Part shown: piece by piece, positions 44,322 to 54,149 of the stretch
How positions within the stretch are numbered: position 1 is the stretch's first letter
How the letters are laid out: each line of letters begins with the position of its first letter
Origin: Dyella acidiphila
Lineage (GTDB): Bacteria; Pseudomonadota; Gammaproteobacteria; Xanthomonadales; Rhodanobacteraceae
Assembly (NCBI RefSeq): GCF_014863405.1
Contig: NZ_JACZZA010000004.1
Span: 1 to 64,000 of the forward strand
Length of the DNA: 64,000 nt
Reading direction: 5' to 3'
Program-made: the position numbers and the translations under genes
Notes under the pieces: model-generated
Databases searched by the model: none
Seen by the model: the letters and a program-made list of their open reading frames with translations, nothing else
Told to the model about the DNA's origin: nothing

Positions 44322-44816
44322 CTAGTGGTCGTGCTCGGCGGCGTAAGGATCGTCAATGCCGAGTTTGGCGAGGATGCGTCTTTCCAAGGCCTCCATCGCT
44401 TCGGCTTCGGCATCTTCCATATGATCGTAGCCAAGCAGGTGCAAGACGCCGTGTACGGTCATATGTGCCCAGTGATGCGCGGCCGGCTTGCCTTGTTCGG
44501 CCGCCTCGCGCGCCACCACCGGCGCGCAGATCGCCAGGTCGCCGATCAGCGGCAGCGATACGCCGGGCGGCAGTTCCGCAGGGAACGACAGCACATTGGT
44601 GGCGTAGTCCTTGCCACGGTAATCGCGATTGAGGCTGCGTCCTCCGCGCGTGCCGACAATGCGAATGGCCAGTTCCGCCGCCCTGCGCCGCTTGGCGCCA
44701 GCGAGTGCCGCATCGACCCAGCGGCGGAAGCTGAGTGCAGACGGCAATCCCTTGCGGTCGACGCCATAGCTGATGTGCACCAGGTGCGCACTGCCGGACA
44801 GTTTATTTTGCGCCAT
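44322..44816 (-). CDS. ybeY: Endoribonuclease YbeY
   Basis: A 164-residue zinc metalloprotein needed for 16S rRNA 3'-end maturation and ribosome quality control. The signature [15 protein letters not shown] holds the three Zn-binding histidines (HGxxHLxGYDH), and [17 protein letters not shown] is the RNA-binding strand block. The start is ATG 44816, inside the end of phoH (14-base overlap); the 63-residue upstream extension is a phoH shadow and rejected. The usual phoH-ybeY pair. Confidence 0.96.
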   Translation of the reverse strand: MAQNKLSGSAHLVHISYGVDRKGLPSALSFRRWVDAALAGAKRRRAAELAIRIVGTRGGRSLNRDYRGKDYATNVLSFPAELPPGVSLPLIGDLAICAPVVAREAAEQGKPAAHHWAHMTVHGVLHLLGYDHMEDAEAEAMEALERRILAKLGIDDPYAAEHDH

Positions 44817-45801
44817 CGCCGGGCTTCCCTTCGTCGGCGTTTTCGAACGCTTCATAGGCGCGCACGATTTTCGCGACCAGCGGATGACGCACCACGTCGC
44901 GCGAGGTGAAGAAGGTGAAGCTGATACCGTCCACGCCGCGCAGCACTTCGATCGCATGGCGCAGGCCGGAGCGCACATGCCGGGGCAGGTCGACCTGGCT
45001 GACATCGCCAGTGATCACCGCCACCGAGCCGAAGCCGATGCGGGTCAGGAACATCTTCATCTGCTCGACCGTGGTGTTCTGCGCTTCGTCGAGAATCACG
45101 TAGGAATCGTTGAGCGTGCGGCCGCGCATATAGGCCAGCGGCGCGATCTCGATCACGTTGCGCTCGATCAGCTTGGCCACTTTCTCGAAGCCGAGCATTT
45201 CATACAGGGCGTCGTACAGCGGGCGCAGATAGGGATCGACCTTCTGCGACAGATCGCCGGGCAGGAAGCCGAGTTTTTCGCCGGCTTCCACCGCCGGGCG
45301 CACCAGCAGCAGGCGCTGCACGCGGTTGGCTTCCAGGGCTTCCACTGCGCTGGCCACGGCCAGGTAGGTTTTGCCGGTGCCGGCGGGGCCGACGCCGAAG
45401 TTGATGTCATGCGTGGTGATGGCATGCAGATAGCGCGCCTGGTTCGGACCGCGGCCCTTGATCACGCCGCGCTTCACCTTGATCACTACTTCCTGTGCAG
45501 CCTCGGCGGCTTCATCGGTGATCGCATCGATCCCCGATTCGGCCAGGTGCAGATTGATCTTGGCGCCGTTGAGCGATTCGTTTTCGGTGCCGGCGTAGAG
45601 TGCTTTGAGCACTTTTTCGCCGGCGCGGGTGGCGCCTTCTTCGCCGATCACCTGGAACAGGTTGCCGCGGTGATCGATTTCCACGCCCAGGCGCAGCTCG
45701 ATCTGGCGCAGATGTTCGTCGAACGGGCCGCACAGGTTGGCGAGCCGGGCATTGTCTTCCGGATCGAGGGAGAAATCGCGTTGGTTCAGGCCGTTGGTCA
45801 T
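44803..45801 (-). CDS. ybeZ: PhoH-like ATPase (YbeZ)
   Basis: A 332-residue P-loop ATPase of the PhoH family. Walker A is [12 protein letters not shown], Walker B is [11 protein letters not shown], and the C-terminal sensor-like block is [20 protein letters not shown]. An N-terminal KH-like region ([17 protein letters not shown]) precedes it. It acts with YbeY in RNA metabolism. ATG 45801 gives the usual [17 protein letters not shown] start; upstream sequence is not in the family. Overlaps ybeY. Confidence 0.95.
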   Translation of the reverse strand: MTNGLNQRDFSLDPEDNARLANLCGPFDEHLRQIELRLGVEIDHRGNLFQVIGEEGATRAGEKVLKALYAGTENESLNGAKINLHLAESGIDAITDEAAEAAQEVVIKVKRGVIKGRGPNQARYLHAITTHDINFGVGPAGTGKTYLAVASAVEALEANRVQRLLLVRPAVEAGEKLGFLPGDLSQKVDPYLRPLYDALYEMLGFEKVAKLIERNVIEIAPLAYMRGRTLNDSYVILDEAQNTTVEQMKMFLTRIGFGSVAVITGDVSQVDLPRHVRSGLRHAIEVLRGVDGISFTFFTSRDVVRHPLVAKIVRAYEAFENADEGKPGDGAK

Positions 45802-46119
45802 AGCTGTGGATGTATCACGTAAAGGTTGGTCGGCTCGTGCACGGCGTGGCGGAACGCGGCAGGCACATGGCCGGAAAGGGTGAAACATCGGCGCTGCGAT
45901 AAGCGCATGGTGCTGGCATGGAACATCAGTACGTCACCCCGGCAAAAGCCTGGGCCCAGCGTCTTTGCCGCGAGAAAGTCACGGGGTTCCGGCCTTCGCC
46001 GGGATGACGAGGAGGGCTGGGCCGCCGCCAAAATTGCCAGGCTGGCGCATTAGCGCATCGATATATGGCACTCGTCGGACGACAGCATCTGGGCTTGCGG
46101 CGTCGGTGCTCATGCGGCT
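45802..46119. other. Intergenic region between phoH and miaB
   Basis: A 318-bp gap, no gene. It contains one REP-like palindromic element (45932-46009). No convincing terminator or promoter was identified by eye. Confidence 0.5.
45932..46009. repeat. REP-like dispersed repeat (78 bp)
   Basis: The element starts CGTCACCCCGGC and ends GCCGGGATGACG, so its ends are inverted repeats. The right half has an internal hairpin-like stretch, GTTCCGGCCTTCGCCGG. This CGTCA...TGACG layout with CCGGC arms is a common family of intergenic repeats in Xanthomonadales and other GC-rich proteobacteria, probably spread by REP-associated (RAYT) transposases. Confidence 0.75.
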
Positions 46120-47463
46120 TCAGGCGGCTTGGCTGTCCGTGCTGCCGATCCGTCCGCGCAGCGAGTTGGTCATCGCTTCGGTGATCACTACGTCCACGAA
46201 CTGGCCGATCAGCCGGGTCGGGCCGGGGAAGTTCACGTAGCGCATGTTCTCGGTACGGCCGGTGAGCTCGTTTGGATTCTTCTTGCTGGGTTTTTCCACC
46301 AGCACGCGCTGCACGGTGCCGACCATATCCTGATTGATCTTCTTCGCGTTCTCGTTGAGCACGGCTTGCAGCTTGGCCAGGCGCTCGCTCTTCACTGCGG
46401 CGGGAGTGTCGTCGGCGAGGTTGGCTGCCGGGGTGCCGGGGCGCGAGGAGAAAATGAAGGAGAAGCTCTGGTCGAAGCCGATGTCGTCGATCAGCTTCAT
46501 GGTCTTGGCGAAGTCCTCGTCCGTCTCGCCGGGGAAACCGACAATGAAATCCGAGGAAATACAGATATCCGGACGCACGGCGCGCAGCTTGCGGATTTTC
46601 TGCTTGAACTCCAGCGCCGTGTAGCCGCGCTTCATCGCGGCCAGGATGCGGTCCGAGCCGGCCTGCACCGGCAGGTGCAGGAAGTTGGCCAGCTTGGGCA
46701 CGTTGGCGTAGGCCTCGATCAGCGAGTCGGAGAACTCCAGCGGATGCGAGGTGGTGAAGCGGATGCGGCCGATGCCGTCGAGCTGCGCAATGGCATGGAT
46801 CAGCACCGCCAGGTCGGCCGTGCCACCGTCATGCGTGGGGCCGCGATAGGCATTGACGTTCTGCCCCAGCAGGATCACCTCGCGTACGCCCTGGTCGGCC
46901 AGCTGCGCCACTTCCACGATCACGTCGTCGAACGGGCGGCTGATTTCCTCGCCGCGGGTGTAGGGCACCACGCAGTAGGAGCAATACTTGGAGCAGCCTT
47001 CCATGATCGAGACGAAGGCGGTGGGACCTTCGGCGCGCGGCTCGGGCAGGCGGTCGAATTTCTCGATCTCGGGGAAGCTGATGTCCACCTGCGGCTTGCC
47101 GGTGGCGCGCTTGGCCTCGATCAGGGCGGGCAGGCGGTGCAAGGTCTGCGGGCCGAACACCAGGTCCACGTACGGGGCGCGCTTGATGATCGCCTCGCCT
47201 TCCTGCGAGGCCACGCAGCCGCCCACGCCGATCAGCACCGGCTTCCCGCCCTGCTTGTATTCCTTCCAGCGGCCGAGCTGGCTGAAGACCTTTTCCTGGG
47301 CCTTTTCGCGGATCGAGCAGGTATTGACCAGGATCACGTCGGCTTCCGACTCGTCCTGGGTCAGCTCCAGGCCATGCGACGCCTTCAGCACGTCGGCCAT
47401 CTTGGCCGAGTCGTACTCGTTCATCTGGCAGCCGTGGGTCTTGATGAAAAGCTTGCCGCTCAT
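46120..47463 (-). CDS. miaB: tRNA-2-methylthio-N6-dimethylallyladenosine synthase
   Basis: A 447-residue radical-SAM methylthiotransferase modifying A37 of tRNAs. The N-terminal UPF0004 domain binds a second Fe-S cluster through Cys in [21 protein letters not shown] and [10 protein letters not shown]. The radical-SAM motif is [15 protein letters not shown] (CxxxCxxC). A C-terminal TRAM domain ends the protein ([19 protein letters not shown]). Length matches MiaB. It opens the group miaB-phoH-ybeY. Confidence 0.97.
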   Translation of the reverse strand: MSGKLFIKTHGCQMNEYDSAKMADVLKASHGLELTQDESEADVILVNTCSIREKAQEKVFSQLGRWKEYKQGGKPVLIGVGGCVASQEGEAIIKRAPYVDLVFGPQTLHRLPALIEAKRATGKPQVDISFPEIEKFDRLPEPRAEGPTAFVSIMEGCSKYCSYCVVPYTRGEEISRPFDDVIVEVAQLADQGVREVILLGQNVNAYRGPTHDGGTADLAVLIHAIAQLDGIGRIRFTTSHPLEFSDSLIEAYANVPKLANFLHLPVQAGSDRILAAMKRGYTALEFKQKIRKLRAVRPDICISSDFIVGFPGETDEDFAKTMKLIDDIGFDQSFSFIFSSRPGTPAANLADDTPAAVKSERLAKLQAVLNENAKKINQDMVGTVQRVLVEKPSKKNPNELTGRTENMRYVNFPGPTRLIGQFVDVVITEAMTNSLRGRIGSTDSQAA

Positions 47464-47704
47464 GGCGTTGGGTACCGTGGGATCGAAAGGCCGCGCGCGG
47501 TTGGCGCCGGACCGGGCATTTTACTAGCCCGGTCGCCACCCCGCCACTGACAGCAATCGGCGGATCAAGCACTTGCGGGCATGTCCTGGCGCACGAATTG
47601 CGCTATTCGGGCTTGGCGCGGGCCGGATGTGGGGGCACACTGCCGCCATGTTTGCTGCCGTACGCCAAGGGGGAGGCGCCGGCTCCCGGGCAGATCGCCT
47701 CCCC

Positions 47705-48742
47705 ATGCTGATGCTGATCCTGTTTCGGGCGGTGGTCGGCTGCCTTCTGTTCATGGCTGTGCTGGGCGGCATGCCAGCCCATGCCGGGGTGCTTTACCGC
47801 TGCGCGGGGGCGCAGGGCGAGGTGGTCTTCAGCAGCACGGCGGCGGGCTACCACGAGTGCAAGCAGGTGGCCTCATTCGCCGCGCCGGCAACGCACAGTG
47901 CCCATCCGGCCAAGGAAGTGGCTTCGCTGGCCTGGGTCACTGGCTGGGCCGAGACCAGTGCGCAGCCGATCGCGCCGATCGTGGTGTCGCTGGCCGGGGT
48001 GCAGGGCGGCGTGGAAACCACGGCGCGCGCCGCGCCGGCTATTTCGCCGTTCGGCGGCAGGCCGGGGCAGTGGACCTATAACGAATCGCACGAGACGCTG
48101 CCGCCGGCGCTGGCCGGCACCGACATGCAGGACTCGCCGGACAACCGCGTGCTGCGCGGCGCGGTGTATCGCATCGTGCATCGCGATGGCAGCGTGGAGT
48201 ACACCAATATCCAGCCGGCCGGGTCGCTGGCCAGCAACGTCACGCGGCTTTTCACCTATATCGCCACCTGCATGGCGTGCAACCTGCGCTCGCCGATCAA
48301 CTGGGGCACGGTGCACCTGGATCTCACCGACTATGCCGACGTGATCCACAACGCCAGCCTGGAATCGGGCGTGGACGAGGCGCTGATTCGCGCGATCATT
48401 CATGCGGAGAGCGCGTTCAATCCGCGCGCCATGTCGCTGAAGGGGGCGCAGGGATTGATGCAGTTGATGCCGGGCACGGCCAACAACATGGGCGTGCTGG
48501 ATGCGTTCGATCCTTCGCAGAACATCCGCGGCGGTGCGCGCTACCTGAGCCTGTTGCTGAAGAACTTCAACGGCGATGTGCGGCTAACTGCCGCAGCCTA
48601 TAACGCCGGACCCGGCGCGGTGCAGCACTACAACGGCGTACCGCCCTATGCCGAAACGCAGGTGTATGTGCAGCGCGTGGGCGAATTGCTGCAGCGTTAC
48701 AACAAGGCGCTGCATCCGGCGCCCGCCTCGGCCAGTCTCTAG
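47705..48742 (+). CDS. Secreted lytic transglycosylase (SLT/GEWL type)
   Basis: A 345-residue periplasmic murein hydrolase. A signal peptide (MLMLILFRAVVGCLLFMAVLGG) is followed by a DUF4124-like segment, VLYRCAGAQGEVVFSST. A Cys-x-x-Cys pair (CMAC) lies in the middle. The C-terminal SLT domain has the catalytic Glu in IIHAESAFNPRAMS and the blocks KGAQGLMQLMPGTA, GGARYLSLLL and AAAYNAGPGAVQHY. It cuts glycan strands to 1,6-anhydro ends. Start ATG 47705 gives a good signal peptide but has no strong ribosome site; 47648 is possible. Confidence 0.88.
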   Translation: MLMLILFRAVVGCLLFMAVLGGMPAHAGVLYRCAGAQGEVVFSSTAAGYHECKQVASFAAPATHSAHPAKEVASLAWVTGWAETSAQPIAPIVVSLAGVQGGVETTARAAPAISPFGGRPGQWTYNESHETLPPALAGTDMQDSPDNRVLRGAVYRIVHRDGSVEYTNIQPAGSLASNVTRLFTYIATCMACNLRSPINWGTVHLDLTDYADVIHNASLESGVDEALIRAIIHAESAFNPRAMSLKGAQGLMQLMPGTANNMGVLDAFDPSQNIRGGARYLSLLLKNFNGDVRLTAAAYNAGPGAVQHYNGVPPYAETQVYVQRVGELLQRYNKALHPAPASASL

Positions 48743-48744
48743 GC

Positions 48745-49944
48745 TCAGCTATTGCCGTTGGCGGCGGACGCCGCGGTCGGTGCCTGCGGCGGACGCTGGC
48801 TGACGGTCAGCAGCACATGAAAGGGCACGCCGTTGCGCAGGCCCGATACCTGGACCTTGCTGCCCGGCTTGAGCGCGGCCTCGTGCCGGCTGAGGTCGGC
48901 CGGATCGCGGATGTCCTCGTCGCCCAGCTGCAGCAGGATGTCGTGCAACTGCAGGCCGGCCAGCGCGGCCGGGCCATTGGGATAGATATCCGTGACTTGC
49001 GCGCCGCGTGCGGCAGCGGGCAGGCCGCTGTCCGCCGCCACCGGCACGAAGCCGTAGTCGGCGCCCAGCCAGCCGCGGATCACGTGGCCGGTTGCGATTA
49101 ATTGTCGCAGTACGTTGGTAGCGGTATCGACAGGAATGGCAAAACCGATACCTTCGGCATTTGCCGCCTTGCCGATCAATAACGTGTTGATGCCGACCAG
49201 ATCGCCATTGCTATTCACCAGCGCGCCGCCGGAGTTGCCGAGGTTGATGGCGGCGTCGGTCTGGATGAAATCTTCCGGGCTGCTGTTGCTCAGCTGGCGG
49301 CCGATCGCGCTGATGATGCCCATGGTCACGGTCTGGTTCAGGCCCAGGGGATTGCCGATCGCCAGCACCACATCGCCCACGCGCAGCTTTTTGGCGTCGG
49401 CCATCTGGATCACCGGCAGATTGCTGGCGTCGATCAGCTTCAGGACGGCCAGGTCGGTTTCCTCGTCCGCGCCGACCAGCTTGGCCTTGGCCACGCGACC
49501 GTCGTACAGCAGTACCTGGATGTCGTCGGCGTTGGCGATCACATGATTATTGGTGAGCACATAACCTTCGGGGTTGACGATCACGCCGGAACCGAGGTTT
49601 TGTTCTCGCCGCGGCACCGGCGGACCGGCCGGCGTGCCGCCGAACAGCTGCTGCATCAGCGGATCGGTGAACATGCGCACGGCCTGTTCGGTGACGAGTT
49701 TGTTGGCGTAGATGTTGACCACCGAGGGCGCCGCCCTGGCCACCGCATCGGCATAGGAAGCCGGCGCATTGACTACCGGGGGCGTTGCGGAAACGGTGGC
49801 GGTGCCGGCCGCATGCTGCACCCCGAAACGGGTGCGCAGGCGATCGCCGACGCCAGGCCAGAACAGGCTGATGACGAATGCAAGCGCCAACCCAAGCACT
49901 ACGAAGCGGGCAATAAAGGCAACGATGCCGGCGGCATGCTTCAT
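48745..49944 (-). CDS. DegS/DegQ-type periplasmic serine protease with one PDZ domain
   Basis: A 399-residue protease. It has an N-terminal anchor (FIARFVVLGLALAFVISLFW). The trypsin-like triad is His in LTNNHVIANADD, Asp in DEETDLAVLKL and Ser in NLGNSGGALVNSNG. A single PDZ domain (AALAGLQLHDILLQLG) follows. One PDZ and a membrane anchor resemble DegS/AlgW, the site-1 protease of sigma-E signalling, more than DegP. No rseA/rpoE is nearby. ATG 49944 is chosen; the long upstream frame is noise. Divergent from petA. Confidence 0.9.
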   Translation of the reverse strand: MKHAAGIVAFIARFVVLGLALAFVISLFWPGVGDRLRTRFGVQHAAGTATVSATPPVVNAPASYADAVARAAPSVVNIYANKLVTEQAVRMFTDPLMQQLFGGTPAGPPVPRREQNLGSGVIVNPEGYVLTNNHVIANADDIQVLLYDGRVAKAKLVGADEETDLAVLKLIDASNLPVIQMADAKKLRVGDVVLAIGNPLGLNQTVTMGIISAIGRQLSNSSPEDFIQTDAAINLGNSGGALVNSNGDLVGINTLLIGKAANAEGIGFAIPVDTATNVLRQLIATGHVIRGWLGADYGFVPVAADSGLPAAARGAQVTDIYPNGPAALAGLQLHDILLQLGDEDIRDPADLSRHEAALKPGSKVQVSGLRNGVPFHVLLTVSQRPPQAPTAASAANGNS

Positions 49945-50187
49945 GTCGTAGTGCGATCCGTAACCGTTTCTAGGAGTGTGGCAGAGCGACGTGACCGCCC
50001 CTGCGGTTTTATTGTAGGGTGCTTGACCTGAGGCTAGACTAACGTGATTTCTGTAAGGTAACGAGGTAACGCGGTTTTTTTGCAGGGGCACGATCCTGGG
50101 GCGGTCGGCGAAGCGCAACCTTTTTCGTCCGAATCGGCAGAATCTGGTTTCTGCATTCTCAATGGCATGCAAGTACCGGAGAGCCTG

Positions 50188-50793
50188 ATGGCGAACGAAG
50201 TCGTCGATCAAGGCCGCCGCCGTTTTCTCACTACGACAACTGCCGTAGTGGGGGGAGTGGGTGTGGTGGCGGCAGCAGTGCCTTTCATCAAGTCGTGGGA
50301 ACCCAGTGCAAGAGCGAAGGCGGCCGGAGCTCCGGTCACGCAATCACTCAAGAAGATCGAGCCCGGCCAGCAGCTGATCGTGGCGTGGCGCAGCCTCCCG
50401 GTATTCATCGTCAATCGTTCGCCTGCGCAGCTTGCGGCATTGCCCAAGCAGGATCCGCGCCTGGTCGATCCGAAATCGGATGGCGCGTCGGCGCAGCAGC
50501 AGCCCAAGTACGCCCAGAACGACACCCGTTCCATCAAGCCCGAATGGCTGGTGATGATCGGCATCTGCACTCACCTCGGCTGCGTGCCCGACTACGTGGC
50601 CGAGATGAAGCCCGAGCCGTTCGATCCGAACTGGCAGGGCGGCTACTACTGCCCCTGCCATCACTCGCGCTACGACATGGCAGGCCGCGTCTACCAGGGT
50701 GTGCCGGCGCCGAAGAATATGGAGATCCCGCCATATCACTTCGTTGACGACACCACGGTGCAGATCGGCGTAGATCCGCAGGGGGCAGCGTAA
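50188..50793 (+). CDS. petA: Ubiquinol-cytochrome c reductase, Rieske iron-sulfur subunit
   Basis: A 201-residue subunit of the cytochrome bc1 complex, carrying electrons from ubiquinol to cytochrome c1. It has a twin-arginine-like N terminus (GRRRFLTTTTAVVGGVGVVAAAV) with a single membrane anchor. The 2Fe-2S ligands are in CTHLGC and CPCHHS. ATG 50188 is preceded by GGAGAG. It overlaps petB by one base. First gene of petABC. Confidence 0.95.
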   Translation: MANEVVDQGRRRFLTTTTAVVGGVGVVAAAVPFIKSWEPSARAKAAGAPVTQSLKKIEPGQQLIVAWRSLPVFIVNRSPAQLAALPKQDPRLVDPKSDGASAQQQPKYAQNDTRSIKPEWLVMIGICTHLGCVPDYVAEMKPEPFDPNWQGGYYCPCHHSRYDMAGRVYQGVPAPKNMEIPPYHFVDDTTVQIGVDPQGAA

Positions 50794-52097
50794 TGGCCAA
50801 CGTCTTCTCCACTATCGGCGACTGGGTTACCGAGCGCGCACCGGGTTTGATGCCGGTGTATCGCAAGCACATGACCGAGTACTACGCGCCGAAGAATTTC
50901 AATCTCTGGTACTACTTCGGTTCGCTGGCCCTGCTGGTGCTGGTCAACCAGATCGTCACCGGCATCTTCCTCACCATGAACTACGATCCGAGCGCCACCG
51001 GTGCGTTCGATTCGGTGCAGTACATCATGCGTGACGTGGAGTGGGGCTGGCTGATCCGCTACATGCACTCCACCGGCGCGTCGCTGTTCTTCGTGGTGGT
51101 GTATCTGCACATGTTCCGCGGCGTGATGTACGGCTCGTACAAGCAGCCGCGCGAACTGGTGTGGCTGCTCGGCATGCTGATCTTCCTGGTGCTGATGGCC
51201 GAAGCCTTCATGGGCTACGTGCTGCCATGGGGCAACATGTCGTTCTGGGGCGCCAAGGTGATCGTGTCCTTGTTCGGCACCATTCCGGTGATCGGCAAGG
51301 ATCTGGTCGAATGGATCATGGGCGACTTCCTGCCCGCCGACGCCACGCTCAACCGCTTCTTCGCATTACACGTGATCGCGCTGCCGCTGGTGCTGTTGCT
51401 GCTGGTAGTGCTGCACCTGGCTGCGCTGCATGAAGTGGGCTCGAACAATCCGGATGGCGTCGACGTCAAGCACGGTCCCAAGGGCAACCGCTGGGATGCG
51501 CTCAAGCCGGCCGACGGTATTCCGTTCCATCCGTATTACACGGTGAAGGATCTGGTTGGCGTGGGCCTGTTCCTGGCCATCGCCGCTTTCATCATCTTCT
51601 TCCAGCCGACCCTGGGTGGCTGGTTCCTCGAGCATGACAACTCGATCGCCGCCAACAACCTGGTGACGCCGGCGCAGATCAAGCCGGTGTGGTACTTCAC
51701 CCCGTTCTACGCGATCGTGCGCATGATCCCGTCTGCTTTGGGCACGGCGGTGTGGGGCGTGCTCGGCATGTTCGGCTCGATCGCGCTGCTGTTTGCCTTG
51801 CCGTGGATCGACGTGGGCAAGGTGAAATCGATCCGTTACCGCGGCACCGGCTACAAGGCGGCCTTGACCTTGTTCGTGCTGGCCTTCCTCGGACTGGCGA
51901 TGATCGGCACCGACATGACCGACGAACTGTTCCCGAAACTGTTCGGCCAGGACATCGACATCACCGCCTGGGACAACAATTTCGGCCGCGTGCTGGTGCT
52001 GATCTACTTCGGGTTCTTCGTATTCCTGTGGCTGTATACGCATCTTGGTTGGGAAAAGACCAAGCCGGTTCCGGAACGGGTGACGACGCATGATTAA
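50793..52097 (+). CDS. petB: Ubiquinol-cytochrome c reductase, cytochrome b subunit
   Basis: A 434-residue inner-membrane subunit with eight or so spans that holds two b hemes and the quinol oxidation and reduction sites. Heme-ligand histidines lie in RYMHSTGASLFFVVVYLHMF and in LNRFFALHVIALPLVLLLLVVLHL. The Qo-site PEWY motif is replaced here by PVWYF, still with the Trp-Tyr pair; this is a common variant. Start ATG 50793 and the eight-base overlap with petC fit an operon. Confidence 0.96.
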   Translation: MANVFSTIGDWVTERAPGLMPVYRKHMTEYYAPKNFNLWYYFGSLALLVLVNQIVTGIFLTMNYDPSATGAFDSVQYIMRDVEWGWLIRYMHSTGASLFFVVVYLHMFRGVMYGSYKQPRELVWLLGMLIFLVLMAEAFMGYVLPWGNMSFWGAKVIVSLFGTIPVIGKDLVEWIMGDFLPADATLNRFFALHVIALPLVLLLLVVLHLAALHEVGSNNPDGVDVKHGPKGNRWDALKPADGIPFHPYYTVKDLVGVGLFLAIAAFIIFFQPTLGGWFLEHDNSIAANNLVTPAQIKPVWYFTPFYAIVRMIPSALGTAVWGVLGMFGSIALLFALPWIDVGKVKSIRYRGTGYKAALTLFVLAFLGLAMIGTDMTDELFPKLFGQDIDITAWDNNFGRVLVLIYFGFFVFLWLYTHLGWEKTKPVPERVTTHD

Positions 52098-52830
52098 GCG
52101 CTACATTCCCTCCTTTGCGTTGGCGCTGGGTCTGCTGCTGGGTACGACGGCGGCGATGGCCGAAGGCCCGGAGCTCGCCTCCGCCGGCAACAACCTGCGC
52201 GATACCGCCTCGCTGCAGCGCGGCGCCCACCTGTTCTTCAACTACTGCGTGGGTTGCCACTCACTCAAGTACATGCGCTACCAGCGCATCGCGGACGACC
52301 TCGGCCTGACCGAGGACGACGTGATGAACAACTTCAATTTCACCGGCGGCAAGATCGGCGATCCGGTGATCTCGCACATGCCGCCGGAAGATGCGCAGAA
52401 GTTCTTCGGCAAGGCGCCGCCGGACCTGTCGCTGGAGGTCTCCGCCAAGGGCGCGGACTGGGTCAACGCCTACCTCAATTCGTTCTACCTGGACCCCAAG
52501 AGCCAGATCGGCTGGAACAACCTGGTGCTGCCCAATGCGGCCATGCCGTTCCCGCTGTGGGAGCTGCAAGGCGAGCAGGTGCCGGTGATGGCCGCGGCCA
52601 AGCCGGGCGACGATCCGCAGGTGGCCAGCCTGAAGCTGCTGCATCCCGGGCGCCTCACGCCCGAGCAGTACCAGCAGACCACCCGCGACCTGACCAACTT
52701 CCTCGAATACGTGTCCGAGCCGGCCGCCCTGCAGCGGCGGCACTACGGCATCTGGGTGGTGTTGTTCCTGCTGGCTTTCACCTTCCTGGCCTATCTGCTA
52801 AAGAAGGAATACTGGAAGGACGTCCATTAA
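52090..52830 (+). CDS. petC: Ubiquinol-cytochrome c reductase, cytochrome c1 subunit
   Basis: A 246-residue c-type cytochrome exported by a signal peptide (IPSFALALGLLLGTTAAMA). The heme-binding motif CVGCH is in FFNYCVGCHSLKYMRYQRI. The axial Met is likely in AAMPFPLWEL or VPVMAA, and a C-terminal span (IWVVLFLLAFTFLAYLL) anchors it to the membrane. Overlaps petB by eight bases; last petABC gene. Confidence 0.95.
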   Translation: MIKRYIPSFALALGLLLGTTAAMAEGPELASAGNNLRDTASLQRGAHLFFNYCVGCHSLKYMRYQRIADDLGLTEDDVMNNFNFTGGKIGDPVISHMPPEDAQKFFGKAPPDLSLEVSAKGADWVNAYLNSFYLDPKSQIGWNNLVLPNAAMPFPLWELQGEQVPVMAAAKPGDDPQVASLKLLHPGRLTPEQYQQTTRDLTNFLEYVSEPAALQRRHYGIWVVLFLLAFTFLAYLLKKEYWKDVH

Positions 52831-52898
52831 AGGGACTTGTGACCGCCGCGTGATGGCGAGGGCCATCCCCGGCGGTCATATGCATGGGGAGATTGTGC

Positions 52899-53522
52899 AT
52901 GGTCCAGAACGCTCGTTCGCGGACAGTACTCGCCCTGTACTCCGCTGCCGATGACATCCAATGTCACCGCGTACGGCTGGTGCTGGCAGCTAAGGGAGTC
53001 ACCTACGATCTGGTCCAGGTCGATCCGGCCAAGCCGCCGGAGGACCTGACCGATCTCAACCCTTACAACAGCCTGCCGACCCTGGTCGATCGCGAGCTCA
53101 CGCTCTACGACACCTCGGTGGTGTGCGAATACCTGGACGAGCGCTACCCGCATCCGCCCTTGATGCCGATCGATCCACTTTCCCGCGCGCGGCTGCGGCT
53201 TGCCTCGGTACGCATCGAACGCGACTGGCTGCCGGAAATCGAGCATATCCGCGCCGGTGGAAAGCCTGCGGATGCCGCCCGCAAGCGGCTGCGCGAGCAA
53301 CTGCTGAGCGCGCTGCCACTGTTCAAGGCATCCAAGTTTTTCCTCAATCCGGAGATGAGCCTGGTCGACTGCCTGGTCACTCCGGTGATCTGGCGGCTGC
53401 CGTCGCTGGGCATCGAACTGGGGCGCGAAGGCAAGCCTATCCTGGATTACGGGGAGCGCCTGTTCCACAGCCAGGGATACGCGCGCAGCCTTACCCCGGA
53501 AGAACGGGCGCTGCGGCCTTGA
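52899..53522 (+). CDS. sspA: Stringent starvation protein A
   Basis: A 207-residue GST-fold protein that binds RNA polymerase. The thioredoxin-like half reads LALYSAADDIQCHRVRLVLAAKGV, and the cis-Pro region is NPYNSLPTLVDRELTLYDTSVV. The C-terminal helical half has PLMPIDPLSRARLRL. ATG 52899 has GGGGAG nine bases upstream; five further codons are possible. The petABC-sspA-sspB order is standard in gammaproteobacteria. Confidence 0.93.
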   Translation: MVQNARSRTVLALYSAADDIQCHRVRLVLAAKGVTYDLVQVDPAKPPEDLTDLNPYNSLPTLVDRELTLYDTSVVCEYLDERYPHPPLMPIDPLSRARLRLASVRIERDWLPEIEHIRAGGKPADAARKRLREQLLSALPLFKASKFFLNPEMSLVDCLVTPVIWRLPSLGIELGREGKPILDYGERLFHSQGYARSLTPEERALRP

Positions 53523-53679
53523 CCGGGTCCGGCTGGCGGCGCCTTCTGGACTTCCCTGGGCATTTCAAATTCAATACGCCGGGCCGGGCGCAGCCTTTGC
53601 GTCGGTTTTTGGCCCGCCGGCCGCCCACGCAGCATCCACTCAGAGCACCCACCTGGTGACACAGCAGTCCCCCCATGGC

Positions 53680-54102
53680 ATGACTTCCAATCGGCCCTAT
53701 CTGTTGCGGGCGATCTACGATTGGATCAGCGACAACAACCTCACGCCGTACATGCTGGTGGACGCCACGCGCAGCGGTGTGCGGGTGCCACCGCATGTGA
53801 TCAAGAACGGGCAGGTAGTGCTGAATCTGGCCATGCGCGCGGTCGCCAACCTGGACCTGGGCAACGAATGGATCAGCTTCCAGGCGCGCTTTTCCGGCGT
53901 GAGCCACAGCATCCAGATTCCGGTTCCCGCCGTGCTGGCCCTGTACGCGCAGGAAAACGGGCAGGGCATGATGTTCCCGGCCGAAGAAGAGGATGGCGGC
54001 GATCCGCCTTCCGATACCCCGCCGTCACCGCCGGCGCCCGAAACGCCTACCGATGGTGACAAACCGAAGCGCGGCGGTTCGCATTTGCGAGTGGTGAAGT
54101 AA
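53680..54102 (+). CDS. sspB: ClpXP protease specificity-enhancing factor
   Basis: A 140-residue adaptor that delivers SsrA-tagged proteins to ClpXP. The fold-specific blocks are RPYLLRAIYDWISDNNLTPY and VLNLAMRAVANLDLGNEWI with ARFSG. The C-terminal tail is acidic, flexible and Pro-rich, ending in GSHLRVVK, the ClpX-binding type. ATG 53680 begins as in homologs (MTSNRPYLL); GTG 53656 is an alternative with no better ribosome site. Confidence 0.92.
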   Translation: MTSNRPYLLRAIYDWISDNNLTPYMLVDATRSGVRVPPHVIKNGQVVLNLAMRAVANLDLGNEWISFQARFSGVSHSIQIPVPAVLALYAQENGQGMMFPAEEEDGGDPPSDTPPSPPAPETPTDGDKPKRGGSHLRVVK

Positions 54103-54149
54103 GCGCTTCACCGCTGCGCTAACCCAACCTGCGCACGGTTTTTCGCGCT

